DNA of 45,559 nt from an uncultured Oscillospiraceae bacterium (GCA_947629915.1 CANRFN010000036.1:1-45559), one strand, 5' to 3'. Numbered from the stretch's first letter, positions 15,718 through 23,956 are shown. Program-made: numbers and translations. The notes: generated by a model from the sequence alone, not told the origin.

Positions 15718-16077
15718 CTACCTGTGCCGGTACTTTACCTGGTAGGCCATGGCAAATTCGAAGAAGTAGGTGTCCAGCTCTTCCCCGGAGATCTGGTACG
15801 GATTGTCCCCGGCGAAGATATCGCAGAAGAGCTCTCGGGCCCGGCAGAGCTCTCTCCGCCTGGGCCCCGGGGTGCGGTCTATCGTGACGTCCAGCAGCTC
15901 CAGGCCCAGGTATAGGGAGCCCAGCATGGACTTCTCATCGCCCTTGTCCCGCCACATGCACGCCCGGTGCACCTCGCTGCCGATGTTCCCCATCTTCCCG
16001 CAGAAGGGCATCACATCCCATCGCCCATCCGTGAAGAGGTTCCTGTGCCACATATGCTGGATCAGTCCAGGATCCAT
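15718..16077 (-). CDS. conserved hypothetical protein, partner of DUF5674
   Basis: Soluble protein of 119 residues, no membrane segment. It has the look of a compact helical family: MWHRNLFTDGRWDVMPFCGK, then MGNIGSEVHRACMWRDKGDE and a C-terminal YFFEFAMAYQVKYR. I believe similar short proteins occur in other anaerobic Firmicutes but know no function. The ATG at 16077 lies inside the end of the DUF5674 gene (16-nt overlap), so the two are almost certainly co-translated. The overlap, small size and flanking direct repeats are compatible with a mobile two-gene module such as a toxin-antitoxin pair, which is only a hypothesis. Confidence 0.75.
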   Translation of the reverse strand: MDPGLIQHMWHRNLFTDGRWDVMPFCGKMGNIGSEVHRACMWRDKGDEKSMLGSLYLGLELLDVTIDRTPGPRRRELCRARELFCDIFAGDNPYQISGEELDTYFFEFAMAYQVKYRHR

Positions 16078-16403
16078 TCCGCCACCACCTCTCGGATCTG
16101 GTCTCGGATGGCTGGGTCTTCCACGCTGGCGCTGCAGTTCCCCTGGTAGACCCGAAGGTTGAGCCAGGCGTTGAAAGAGATGAAGTCCTCACAGCCTGGG
16201 TCCTTGCGCAGGGTGATGCCCCACAGGGAGCCCATGTCTGCGCCGTCCTCCAGCAGGAGGGCCTGCAGATCCGCGTGCATCTCCGCGTCCAGGGCCAGCA
16301 GGTGCCGGTCTACGTCCACAACGGCTTTCACGGTGTCCACGAAGTAGTCCCCGGGGCAGCGGGACAGCTCCGCCCGGGGGATGGGGTGTTGCAGGATGAG
16401 CAT
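16062..16403 (-). CDS. DUF5674 family protein
   Basis: Protein of 113 residues. The N-terminus MLILQHPIPRAELSR, the central VKAVVDVDRHLLALDAEMHA and LLLEDGADMGSLWGI, and the C-terminal RVYQGNCSASVEDPAIRDQI fit the uncharacterised DUF5674 family, which occurs in archaea, cyanobacteria and Firmicutes. The start is the ATG at 16403, supported by AAAGGAG 6 nt upstream. It overlaps the next gene by 16 nt. The strongly conserved acidic and His positions (DVDRH, EMHAD) could bind metal, but no activity is known. Confidence 0.85.
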   Translation of the reverse strand: MLILQHPIPRAELSRCPGDYFVDTVKAVVDVDRHLLALDAEMHADLQALLLEDGADMGSLWGITLRKDPGCEDFISFNAWLNLRVYQGNCSASVEDPAIRDQIREVVAEWILD

Positions 16404-16443
16404 GGCGTACTCCTTTCTGTGTGCGGCAGGGCAGGGGGGAGGG

Positions 16444-16523
16444 GGATTATGTCGAATTAGCGAATACAGACAGATAATTTCTGGATAATTAGTACAGAAT
16501 GCAATCGCAAAGTTGACGATAAC
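16444..16523 (+). repeat. 80-bp direct repeat, copy 2 (right of the DUF5674 pair)
   Basis: Second copy of the element at 15522-15600, located 41 nt upstream of the DUF5674 start codon. The ends are identical over 11 and 14 nt; the middle has diverged. Confidence 0.75.
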
Positions 16524-16600
16524 CATTGGGCGCAAAGGGCCTGCGGCAAGCTGTGGACCGGAGCGGAGATGCAGTGCAGCGGTGGCCTGATGGGAAGAGA

Positions 16601-16664
16601 GGCGCACAGCGCGGCCGCGCCGTGCGCCTTTTGAGATGGCCGTTTTCCCGATGTCCGCCATCTC
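16601..16664 (+). terminator. tandem hairpins of unknown transcript
   Basis: GGCGCAC (16601-16607) pairs with GTGCGCC (16622-16628), followed by TTTT, with further pairing inside the loop; a second stem pairs GAGATGGC (16633-16640) with GCCATCTC (16657-16664). No gene precedes them on the plus strand. The stretch 16524-17010 contains nothing else I can name and no credible coding frame. Confidence 0.45.
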
Positions 16665-17010
16665 TCCAGCCCATTCGTCTGGAATCGTGATCGGATATGT
16701 GGCGTCAGCCGGCGCCGGTGGAATGCCGTCCGCCTTCTAAGGCCCAGGATACCGCATATTGATGAGAAAGTCAATGCGGAATGAAAGAAATTTTGATTGA
16801 GTGACTCGCTGATTTGACGGATTGGAATACGGAAATTTGTAATACGAAATGCGCCAAATGGCTCCGTAAAAATGAAAATACATGGAAAAGTGTAATACAA
16901 TCTGCCGGGAAACTGGACCTGTACGTTGCTCCGTCCGGTCAGAGGCTAGAAATACCAGACCCCCGGGGGCGGATCTGGCTTGGTGAATCAGGACGTGCTG
17001 GTTTCAGATT

Positions 17011-17332
17011 TGTAACCATTCTGAGGGTGCTGGGTTTGTAACCGTTGTAACTCTTTGCCCCTTTACACCTCAGCTGCCGCCTGGGCTGGACAGCAGCGGG
17101 GCAGGTCCTCGGAGGGAACCTGCCCCGCCAGGGGGAGAGAGGCGGGCCGAAATCTCGGTTACAATCCTGTTATTGCAAGGCTTTCCAGGCCCTTGGCGTC
17201 CGAGATCCGCTGGTGTTTCGTGGGTCTGGGGCAAATTCGTGAAATTGCCGATGAAAAAACTGTGAATTCTCGCAAATTGGGGCTTGACGTGGCGGTCGAA
17301 CCGTAGTACTATACGGGTTACAGACTTGTAAC
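17011..17332. promoter_or_regulatory. cluster of TGTAAC half-sites upstream of the cell-wall hydrolase
   Basis: TGTAAC occurs at 17011, 17037, 17046 and 17327, and in reverse (GTTACA) at 17158 and 17317; the last pair forms the inverted repeat GTTACA-N4-TGTAAC just after the -10 box. TGTWAH is the half-site of the WalR/YycF regulator of cell-wall hydrolases, though WalR sites are usually direct repeats with 5-nt spacing, which is not seen here. A hairpin (17096-17128) also lies in this region. Confidence 0.45.
17284..17312 (+). promoter_or_regulatory. promoter of the LysM/G5/M23 gene
   Basis: TTGACG at 17284-17289, 17 nt, TACTAT at 17307-17312. The upstream flank AATTCTCGCAAATTG resembles the flank of the rpsO promoter (AATTCGCGAAATTG at 19117-19130). 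Confidence 0.7.
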
Positions 17333-17414
17333 TTTTGATTCCGGTTTGACACCGGACTGTAATACCACTGATACCAGCGCCCGTCAGGGCGATATCACCA
17401 AGGAGATGACCCCA

Positions 17415-18878
17415 ATGAACAGGAAGATGGAGGGACAGGAGAACACCACTGTCCAGTCCTGGAAGCAGAAAGCTGCGAACACCGGCCTGGCGGTCAAGGA
17501 AGGGATCCAGCAGTTCAAACAGCGGATCTCCAAACATCCTGTCTCTCCGCTTTTGTATGTAACGGTTGCCGCCGTGCTGGCCGGCTCTATGGTCTTCGGC
17601 GGCATGGTGCAGAACGCACAGGGCGCCGAGAAGGTCGCGGCAGAGAGCCTGGCGGACACCCCCGCCGTGGCGAGCTACTCCGCCAAGGCCAGAATCGCCA
17701 CCGCCGCCTTCCTCCCCGTGGCGAATGCCGCCGAGGTCCCGGAAGAGATCGGCGAGCCCTCTGTGGCAGTGGCCATGGCCGATGTGGCCCCCGAGACCCA
17801 GACCGCATACGCCCTGCAGGTGAACGGCGAGACCGTGGGCTACGCCGAGACCGAGGAGGAGATCTATAAGCTCCTGGACGAGGCCGCACAGCCCTGGCTG
17901 CCCGCCGGCACCTATTCCTATGACTTCGTGGACGACATCGCCGTGGTGGAGGCAGAGGTCCCCGCAGATACCGCCGTGGACGCCGCCGCCCTCCAGACCC
18001 TGCTGGGCACCCTCCGCAGCGAGAAGTCCGTATACGTTGTGCAGGCCGGCGACACCGTGCTCGGCATCGCCAGCAAGCTCAATATGAGCGTGGATGACCT
18101 CACCGCCATGAACCCGGACCTGGATGTGAACCGCATCTATGTGGGCAACGAGCTGGTGTATCAGCAGGCCATCCCCTATCTCTCTGTGCAGGCCGAGGCC
18201 AACAAGACATACACCGTCACCGAGAAGAGCCCGGTGAAGTATGAGGAGACCAACACCCTCTATGAGGGCGAGACCAAGACCAAGACTGAGGGCGTGGACG
18301 GCCTCTCCGTGGTGAGCGCCAACGTTACATACACCAACGGCGTAGAGGTCTCCCGGGAGATCGTGGCCACCGAGAAGATCCGGGACGTCACCGACACCGT
18401 GGTGTACAAGGGCACCAAGGCCAAGCCCGCTCCTGTTACCACCACGAAGATCACCGGCACCAAGAAGGTGGCCGGGTACAGCACCACTCCCAGCACCACC
18501 GCGGCCTGCGCCACCAGCAACTTCATCTGGCCGGTGCATGGTCTGCTCACCTGCTACTTCGGCGGAACCTACGGCCACAACGGCATCGACATCGCCTGCC
18601 CCTGCGGCACGCCCATTCTGGCAGCCGAGGCCGGTACCGTGATTCAGGCCTCCCGGTCCGGCTCCTACGGCAATCTGATCGCCGTGCGCCATGACAGCGG
18701 AATCGTCACCTACTACGCCCACTGCTCCGCCATATACGTGTCTGTGGGCCAGAGAGTTGCCCAGGGTGAGACCATCGGCGCAGTTGGCATGACGGGCTAT
18801 GCCACCGGCTATCACCTCCACTTCGAGGTGCGCATCAACGGGGTGCGCCAGAACCCGCTGAGCTACCTGCCCGCTTAA
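17415..18878 (+). CDS. cell-wall endopeptidase with LysM, G5 and M23 domains
   Basis: Secreted or membrane-anchored peptidoglycan hydrolase of about 487 residues. A single N-terminal hydrophobic segment ([20 protein letters not shown]) follows a basic 35-residue tail. A LysM domain ([18 protein letters not shown], residues about 205-250) binds glycan, a G5 domain follows (about 260-335), and the C-terminal M23 metallopeptidase has GHNGIDIA and HLHFEV, giving the His-Asp and HxH zinc ligands. This is the common Clostridia cell-elongation and separation enzyme type. I chose the ATG at 17415, 8 nt after AAGGAG; the ATG at 17406 directly abuts that site. It has its own promoter and terminator and a cluster of possible regulator sites. 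Confidence 0.93.
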   Translation: MNRKMEGQENTTVQSWKQKAANTGLAVKEGIQQFKQRISKHPVSPLLYVTVAAVLAGSMVFGGMVQNAQGAEKVAAESLADTPAVASYSAKARIATAAFLPVANAAEVPEEIGEPSVAVAMADVAPETQTAYALQVNGETVGYAETEEEIYKLLDEAAQPWLPAGTYSYDFVDDIAVVEAEVPADTAVDAAALQTLLGTLRSEKSVYVVQAGDTVLGIASKLNMSVDDLTAMNPDLDVNRIYVGNELVYQQAIPYLSVQAEANKTYTVTEKSPVKYEETNTLYEGETKTKTEGVDGLSVVSANVTYTNGVEVSREIVATEKIRDVTDTVVYKGTKAKPAPVTTTKITGTKKVAGYSTTPSTTAACATSNFIWPVHGLLTCYFGGTYGHNGIDIACPCGTPILAAEAGTVIQASRSGSYGNLIAVRHDSGIVTYYAHCSAIYVSVGQRVAQGETIGAVGMTGYATGYHLHFEVRINGVRQNPLSYLPA

Positions 18879-18914
18879 TCCTTTACGCTTATTCGGACCA
18901 TCTTTTCTTTCTTT

Positions 18915-18941
18915 GCCCCGGCTTCGGCCGGGGCGCTTTTT
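18915..18941 (+). terminator. intrinsic terminator of the M23 gene
   Basis: GCCCCGGC-TTCG-GCCGGGGC followed by GCTTTTTA: a UUCG-capped 8-bp stem with T-tract. Confidence 0.9.
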
Positions 18942-19131
18942 ATCCCATGGGCGGCAGGATCGCGTCTGCTCTGCCACCCTTTGTCCTACCATTTTCCCAA
19001 GTTTGCCCGCTCCCTTTTTGCCCGTTTCCGGGCTTTTCGGAACTCAAACCCCGCAGAATCACGAATTCCGGCCCATTTCCGGGGGCATTTCCGGCTGTTT
19101 CACAGAAAAGTTGGAATTCGCGAAATTGTCC

Positions 19132-19163
19132 TTTACATTCGGGTAGAATTATGGTATTCTACC
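19132..19163 (+). promoter_or_regulatory. rpsO promoter with overlapping inverted repeat
   Basis: TTTACA at 19132-19137, 17 nt, then TGG-TATTCT (-10 at 19155-19160). GGTAGAAT (19142-19149) and ATTCTACC (19156-19163) form a perfect inverted repeat covering the -10. The leader of about 110 nt before rpsO could carry the S15 autoregulatory site; I see no clear match. The stretch 18942-19131 has no gene. Confidence 0.65.
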
Positions 19164-19279
19164 AATCGCCTGTTTGGGCATCCCGCATGCTTAGTTCCGG
19201 GATAAGCGCCTGTCTCTCAGGGCCACACCCGCCCGCTACTCAGCTGCTGGGAAAAGAATTGAAAGGTGGAAAACATCCC

Positions 19280-19546
19280 ATGATCCGCAAAGACGAAAAG
19301 ACGGCCGTCATCGAGGCCAACCGCACCCACGACACCGACACCGGTTCTCCGGAAGTCCAGATCGCCATCCTCACCGCCCGCATCAACCAGCTCACCGATC
19401 ACCTCCGCGTGCACATCCACGACAACCATAGCCGCCGGGGCCTCTATAAGATGATCGGCCAGCGCCGCAAGATGCTGGACTATCTGGCCCGCAAGGACAT
19501 CGAGCGCTACCGCGCTATCATCGCAAAACTGGGCATCCGCAAGTAA
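19280..19546 (+). CDS. rpsO: 30S ribosomal protein S15
   Basis: Protein of 88 residues matching bacterial S15 throughout: [20 protein letters not shown], then [20 protein letters not shown] and [20 protein letters not shown]. It binds 16S rRNA early in 30S assembly. The ATG at 19280 follows AAAGGTGG. The rpsO-pnp order is the classical arrangement in many bacteria. Confidence 0.98.
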   Translation: MIRKDEKTAVIEANRTHDTDTGSPEVQIAILTARINQLTDHLRVHIHDNHSRRGLYKMIGQRRKMLDYLARKDIERYRAIIAKLGIRK

Positions 19547-19557
19547 TACCGCTTACA

Positions 19558-19590
19558 GGGTGGTGCGGCGTTCTGTCGCGCCACCCTTTT
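19558..19590 (+). terminator. hairpin with T-tract between rpsO and pnp
   Basis: GGGTGG (19558-19563) pairs with CCACCC (19581-19586), extended by an inner GCG/CGC, followed by TTTT. It may terminate or attenuate transcription into pnp. Confidence 0.65.
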
Positions 19591-19610
19591 CGCGCCCGTT
19601 TAGTACACCG

Positions 19611-19679
19611 GCCCACTTTTAGCAGTTGAACATGTGCCCGGCCCACGGCGGGACTTGTGTTCAAATGCTAAATGTGGGC
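19611..19679 (+). promoter_or_regulatory. long leader hairpin upstream of pnp
   Basis: Positions 19611-19640 pair almost fully with 19649-19679: GCCCAC/GTGGGC, TTTAGCA/TGCTAAA, TTGAACA/TGTTCAA and CCCG/CGGG, with only a few mismatches. A stem of this size just before pnp is what PNPase autoregulation through RNase III cleavage uses in E. coli; the same role here is inference. Confidence 0.75.
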
Positions 19680-19730
19680 GACCCCGGAGGGATTCCGGAA
19701 CAACAAAAGACATTCAAAGGAGTGCAACCC

Positions 19731-21875
19731 ATGTCAACTGTGATCACCCACAAGCAATTCCCCAACCGCAGACTGTATGAGACCACCGTTGCCGGCAGAC
19801 CCCTGTCCATCGAAGTGGGCAAGGTGGCCGAGCTGGCCAACGCCTCAGCTGTCGTGCGGTACGGCGAGACCACCGTCCTGGTGTGCGTCACCGCCAGCCC
19901 CCGCCCCAGAGACGGCATCGACTTCTTCCCCCTGTCTGTGGACTTCGAGGAGAAGCTGTACGCCGTAGGGCGCATCCCCGGCTCCTTCCTCCGCAGAGAG
20001 GGCCAGCCCAGCCTGCCCGCCGTGCTGGCAAGCCGCCTCATCGACCGCCCCATCCGTCCCCTCTTCCCCTCCGATCTCCGCAATGACGTAGTGGTGTCCT
20101 GCACCGTCCTCAGCGTAGATTATGACTGCTCTCCGGAGATCACCGCCCTCATCGGCGTGTCCGCCTGCCTGTCCTATTCGGACATCCCCTGGAACGGGCC
20201 CGTGGGCGCCTGCGAAGTGGGCTATGTGGACGGCAAGATCGTCATCAACCCGGACCAGGCCCAGCGCAAGGTGTCCCAGATGGACGTCACCGTGGTGGCC
20301 ACCGCCAAGAAGGTGGTCATGATTGAGGCCGGCGCCAAGGAGATCCCGGACGACATCATGTACGATGGCATCGTGATGGCCCACGAGGAGATCAAGAAGC
20401 AGGTGGAGTTCATCAACCAGATCACCGCGGAGATCGGCAAGCCTAAGTTTGAGTACGAGCACGCGGACTTCAACCAGGAGCTCTTTGACGACATCGTGGC
20501 CAACTTCATGGACGAGGCCAAGAACGCCATGGACACCGACGACAAGAACGTCCGGGAGACCCGCTGGAACGCCATGATAGACCACTGGCACGAGAAGTAC
20601 CTGGAGCAGTACCCCGACATGGACAAGTACCTGGAGGAGTTCACGTACAAGTTCCAGAAGAAGATCGTGAAGGCATGGCTGCTGGAGGGCCACCGGGTGG
20701 ACGGCCGGGCCAAGAACGAGATCCGTCCCCTGGCCGCTGAGGTGGGCGTGCTGCCCCGGGTACACGGCTCCGGCCTCTTCACCCGCGGACAGACCCAGGT
20801 GCTCTCCGTCTGCACCCTGAACACCCTGGCCGCCACCCAGAAGCTGGACACCATCTGGGAGGAGACCGAGAAGCGCTATATGCACCACTACAACTTCCCC
20901 GGCTACTCCACCGGCGAGGCCAAGGCCAGCCGTTCCACCAACCGCCGCGAGAAGGGCCACGGCGCCCTGGCCGAGCGGGCCCTGGAACCGGTTCTCCCCT
21001 CTGAGGAGGAGTTCCCCTACGCCATCCGGGTGGTGTCTGAGGTACTGAGCTCCAACGGCTCCACCTCCCAGGGCTCCATCTGCGGCTCCACCCTGGCCCT
21101 CATGGACGCCGGCGTGCCCATCAAGGCCCCCGTTGCCGGCATCTCCTGCGGCCTCATCCAGGACGATGACGGCTCCTTCACCACCTTCATCGACATCCAG
21201 GGCGTGGAGGACTTCCACGGCGAGATGGACTTCAAAGTGGCCGGCACCAAGGCCGGTATCACCGCCATCCAGATGGACCTGAAGAACGATGGCCTCACCC
21301 ATGAGATCATCAAGCAGGCCCTGGAGATCACCCGGGACGCCCGCTATGCCATCCTGGATGAGATCATGCTGCCCTGCATCTCCGCGCCTCGTCCCGAAGT
21401 GAGCCGCTGGGCACCCAAGATGCTCACCATGAAGATCGACCCGGACAAGATCCGCGAGGTAATCGGCAAGGGCGGCAGCGTCATCCAGAAGATCGTGGCC
21501 GAGTCCGGCGCCGAAGTGGACATCGACGAGGACAACAGCGGCACCATCCGCATCGCCTCCCCCAACGCGGAGTCCTGCGAGATCGCCAAGAAGATGATCG
21601 AGTCCATCGTCTTCGTGCCCGAGGTGGGTCAGATCTACTACGGCAAGGTAGTGCGAATCCTGCAGTTCGGCGCCTTCGTAGAGCTGGCGCCGGGCAAGGA
21701 CGGCATGGTCCACATCTCCAAGCTCACCAACCACCGGGTGGCCAAGGTGGAGGACGTGGTGAACATCGGCGACATGGTGTGGGTGAAGGTGACCGACATC
21801 GATGAGAAGGGCCGCGTGAACCTGTCCATGCGGGACGCCATGCGCGAAGTGGAGCGGGACAAGAGAAACCGCTGA
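19731..21875 (+). CDS. pnp: polyribonucleotide nucleotidyltransferase (PNPase)
   Basis: Phosphorolytic 3'-5' exoribonuclease of 714 residues, a core RNA-decay enzyme. Two RNase PH-like domains are present (first: GRPLSIEVGKVAELANAS; second: RPLAAEVGVLPRVHGSGLFT), with FPGYSTGEAK and the AVAGISCGLI-type segment PVAGISCGLIQDD in the second. A KH domain (IREVIGKGGSVIQKIV) and an S1 domain (YYGKVVRILQFGAFVEL) complete the C-terminus. The ATG at 19731 has AAAGGAG 8 nt upstream. An overlapping upstream frame includes the leader hairpin and is not coding. The gene ends in an 11-bp terminator. Confidence 0.98.
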   Translation: MSTVITHKQFPNRRLYETTVAGRPLSIEVGKVAELANASAVVRYGETTVLVCVTASPRPRDGIDFFPLSVDFEEKLYAVGRIPGSFLRREGQPSLPAVLASRLIDRPIRPLFPSDLRNDVVVSCTVLSVDYDCSPEITALIGVSACLSYSDIPWNGPVGACEVGYVDGKIVINPDQAQRKVSQMDVTVVATAKKVVMIEAGAKEIPDDIMYDGIVMAHEEIKKQVEFINQITAEIGKPKFEYEHADFNQELFDDIVANFMDEAKNAMDTDDKNVRETRWNAMIDHWHEKYLEQYPDMDKYLEEFTYKFQKKIVKAWLLEGHRVDGRAKNEIRPLAAEVGVLPRVHGSGLFTRGQTQVLSVCTLNTLAATQKLDTIWEETEKRYMHHYNFPGYSTGEAKASRSTNRREKGHGALAERALEPVLPSEEEFPYAIRVVSEVLSSNGSTSQGSICGSTLALMDAGVPIKAPVAGISCGLIQDDDGSFTTFIDIQGVEDFHGEMDFKVAGTKAGITAIQMDLKNDGLTHEIIKQALEITRDARYAILDEIMLPCISAPRPEVSRWAPKMLTMKIDPDKIREVIGKGGSVIQKIVAESGAEVDIDEDNSGTIRIASPNAESCEIAKKMIESIVFVPEVGQIYYGKVVRILQFGAFVELAPGKDGMVHISKLTNHRVAKVEDVVNIGDMVWVKVTDIDEKGRVNLSMRDAMREVERDKRNR

Positions 21876-21906
21876 GCGGCATCTCACAACGGAATAAGCA
21901 CCATCA

Positions 21907-21940
21907 GGACGGCAGAGACCAGCGCTCTGCCGTCCTTTTT
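21907..21940 (+). terminator. intrinsic terminator of pnp
   Basis: GGACGGCAGAG (21907-21917) pairs perfectly with CTCTGCCGTCC (21925-21935), followed by TTTTT. Confidence 0.92.
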
Positions 21941-22040
21941 GCTGCCCGGGCGTGGGTTAGGATGGGGCTGGGGCGAGGGCGCGGGGCGCAAAGATGAAAT
22001 ACAGCGGAACATAAAACAACAATCTACCCGGGCGGGGTAC

Positions 22041-22070
22041 TTGCTTTCTGCGTTTGAAATATGATAAGAT
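22041..22070 (+). promoter_or_regulatory. promoter of the AlbA_2-type gene
   Basis: TTGCTT at 22041-22046, 18 nt, then TGA-TAAGAT (-10 at 22065-22070) in a locally AT-rich stretch. Confidence 0.55.
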
Positions 22071-22121
22071 AGAAAGGGCATGAGGAAATAAAATAATATA
22101 ATACAAGGAGGCGTATCATGC

Positions 22122-23403
22122 ATGGAACTGCCGGAGGATCTGCAGCAGCTGCTGGAGAGCGGCACAGGCGTCACGGTGGTCTGCAGAGAGGTGGATGCGG
22201 AGCTGCCGGAGGACGTCTACGAGACCATCTGCGCGCTTGCCGACCGGGACGGGGGACATCTGTTCCTGGGTGTGCGGGACGATGGGCAGGTTGCTGGCAT
22301 CTCGGCGGACCGAGTGGAGCGGTTCCGGCGGCAGATCGAGACCGATGTCCGGGATGAGGAGAAGATGCACCCTGGGATGGACCTGCACCCGGTGTGCTAC
22401 GATGCGGACGGAAAGCGGATCCTCTCCATTCGCGTGCCCCCATCTGATGACGTCTCATACTGGATGGGGAGCGCCTGGGACCGGCAGGGAGACCGCAATG
22501 CGGACATCACCGGATTCACGGAGGAGATGCTCCGCCTGTATCTGCGCAAGAGCAGCAAGTCCTACACGGACTCCGTTACCCGGGCCGGGATCCAGAACCT
22601 GCGACACGATCTCATAGACCGGGTCCGTGTCATGACGAACCGCCGCACACAGAACCATCCGTGGAAGAACATGTCCGATGAGCAACTGCTCCGGGATGCG
22701 GGATTGCTGCGGAGAGATAAGGCGGAGGGCTATGAGGGGATCACCATAGCCGGCATTCTGCTCTTCGGAACGGACAGCGCCATCCGCTCTGCAATCTCCT
22801 GGTACAACACGGACGCCATCTTCCGGGGCTTCCACCTGGACCGCTATGACGACCGGGATGTGGTGGAGACCAACCTCCTGGACGCCTATGATCGGCTCAT
22901 GCAGTTCGGGCAGAACCTGAACGATCCCTTCTGCCTGGAGGGATGCCTGCGGGTGAGCGCAAGAGACCAGATCCTCCATGAGATCATCTCCAACCTGTTG
23001 GTGCACCGGGACTACTCCAGCGGGGTCCGGGCACAATTGGTGATCGAGAGAGAGCGGATCTACACGAGAAACGGCAGTATCCCCCACGGCAGTGGTCTAC
23101 TCAGCCCGGCAGACGGCCATCCCTATGCCAAGAACCCGACCCTGGCAAAGGTGTTCCGGTGGCCTCACGGAGGGGACCGGTTCCGGGGTGCGCAACACCG
23201 CCAAGTACACCAAGATGTGCTCCGGCTTTGTGCCCCGGTTCACCGAGGGAGACGTCTTCGAGACGGTGATCCCGCTGTCTGAGGTGGCCACGGTTACGGT
23301 GGGGCCGGTGCGGGCGGCGGAGAAACTGTGTCTGCTGTACGGGAGCCGCCTTGGGTGCCACTGGCACCCAAGGATGGCACCCAAGGTGGCACCCAGGGCA
23401 TAG
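22122..23403 (+). pseudogene. AlbA_2/Schlafen-type ATP-binding regulator, frameshifted
   Basis: RNA/DNA-binding AlbA_2-domain protein. The N-terminal AlbA_2 region reads ALADRDGGHLFLGVRDDGQV, the middle FTEEMLRLYLRKSSKSYTDS, and the C-terminal ATPase-like part DQILHEIISNLLVHRDYSSG. Around 23157-23163 the frame is lost: the expected ending GTGSGVRNTAKYTKMCSGF, with EGDVFETVIPL, is encoded in another frame that stops at 23401-23403. The original frame runs on to 23282 as nonsense. Start at ATG 22122, with AAGGAGG 10 nt upstream. One insertion (or two deletions) would explain the break; a sequencing error cannot be excluded. Function of the family is poorly known; many members are transcription regulators. 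Confidence 0.8.
23350..23398. repeat. 12-13 bp tandem repeats with inverted copy
   Basis: Three head-to-tail copies of TGGCACCCAAGG (23362-23398, the last slightly changed) preceded by an inverted copy TTGGGTGCCA at about 23351-23360. They can form a hairpin and lie at the 3' end of the frameshifted AlbA_2-type gene. Confidence 0.8.
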
Positions 23404-23535
23404 GACGAGACCTTTTTCACTCGTACACCTGCCGATAGAGTATTGAGGGGTATGCATTCTTGCAGGGGGCTTCCAAACAATGGTAACTGTCCGCGGATTT
23501 CTTGCGCAGGCGGCCAACAGAGCTAAAATTTGTGC

Positions 23536-23564
23536 TTGCACTGCGGTGCGTTCGGGTGTATACT
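23536..23564 (+). promoter_or_regulatory. promoter of the thiW-thiM-thiC operon
   Basis: TTGCAC at 23536-23541, 17 nt, TATACT at 23559-23564; transcription would begin just before the riboswitch. Confidence 0.75.
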
Positions 23565-23577
23565 CCCAGAGACAACA

Positions 23578-23668
23578 GAACACGGACGGGAGCTCGTAGA
23601 CGGGCTGAGAGGAAGGTGAGACCTTCGACCGCACAACCTGATTTGGGTAATGCCAACGTAGGGACGGA
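23578..23668 (+). ncRNA. TPP riboswitch of the thi operon
   Basis: The THI-element parts appear in order: ACGGGAGC, GGGCTGAGAGG, a short P3 stem (GAAGGTGAGACCTTC), AACCTGATTTGGGTAATGCC and AACGTAGGGA. An intrinsic terminator follows at 23684-23719, so control by premature termination is likely. Confidence 0.95.
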
Positions 23669-23683
23669 TGTATGATGCATCAT

Positions 23684-23719
23684 GCGGAGGCTGCCGGATT
23701 GGGGCCTCCGCTTTTCTGT
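23684..23719 (+). terminator. riboswitch-controlled terminator
   Basis: GCGGAGGC (23684-23691) pairs with GCCTCCGC (23704-23711), followed by TTTTCTGTT, 16 nt after the aptamer. Confidence 0.8.
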
Positions 23720-23808
23720 TGTCCATGATTCTTTGGGAAGGAGGAGTACGGACAGTACCGGCCATGCCGGCGGACAGGAGGGGAGCGCCTCAGGTCTCGA
23801 AAAACAGC

Positions 23809-23856
23809 GATGGGAAGCCGTGTTCCGGCGTGAGAGGAAGCCAGCAAGCTTCGACC
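23809..23856 (+). other. partial second TPP-aptamer-like segment
   Basis: This segment repeats the 5' half of the TPP aptamer: GGGAAGCCG, CCGGCGTGAGAGGAAG and a closed stem ending CTTCGACC, against GGGAGCTCG, CGGGCTGAGAGGAAG and CTTCGACC in the true riboswitch. The 3' half (TGAT..GG.TAAT.CC) is not recognisable. Further hairpins follow, one closed by GGCCCA/TGGGCC (23870-23898) and one by GAGAACG/CGTTCTC, before thiW. It looks like a degraded tandem riboswitch. Confidence 0.5.
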
Positions 23857-23956
23857 GACCCTTTTTTCCGGCCCAGTGTACCACTGTACCCTTGGGCCCT
23901 GGGAGAACGACGCTGTTTTTCTGCCGTTCTCACTATCTTTCTAAGGAGTCTTATCT

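Noticed and set aside
15522..16523. The 80-bp repeats as minus-strand promoters
   Set aside because: Hexamers with 17-nt spacing can be drawn in both copies, but the -35 match is poor and thiT has a much better promoter at 15460-15489, downstream of copy 1.
19845..21887. Minus-strand frame of 680 codons opposite pnp
   Set aside because: A mirror of pnp codon use; composition is artefactual and no ribosome site or motif was seen.
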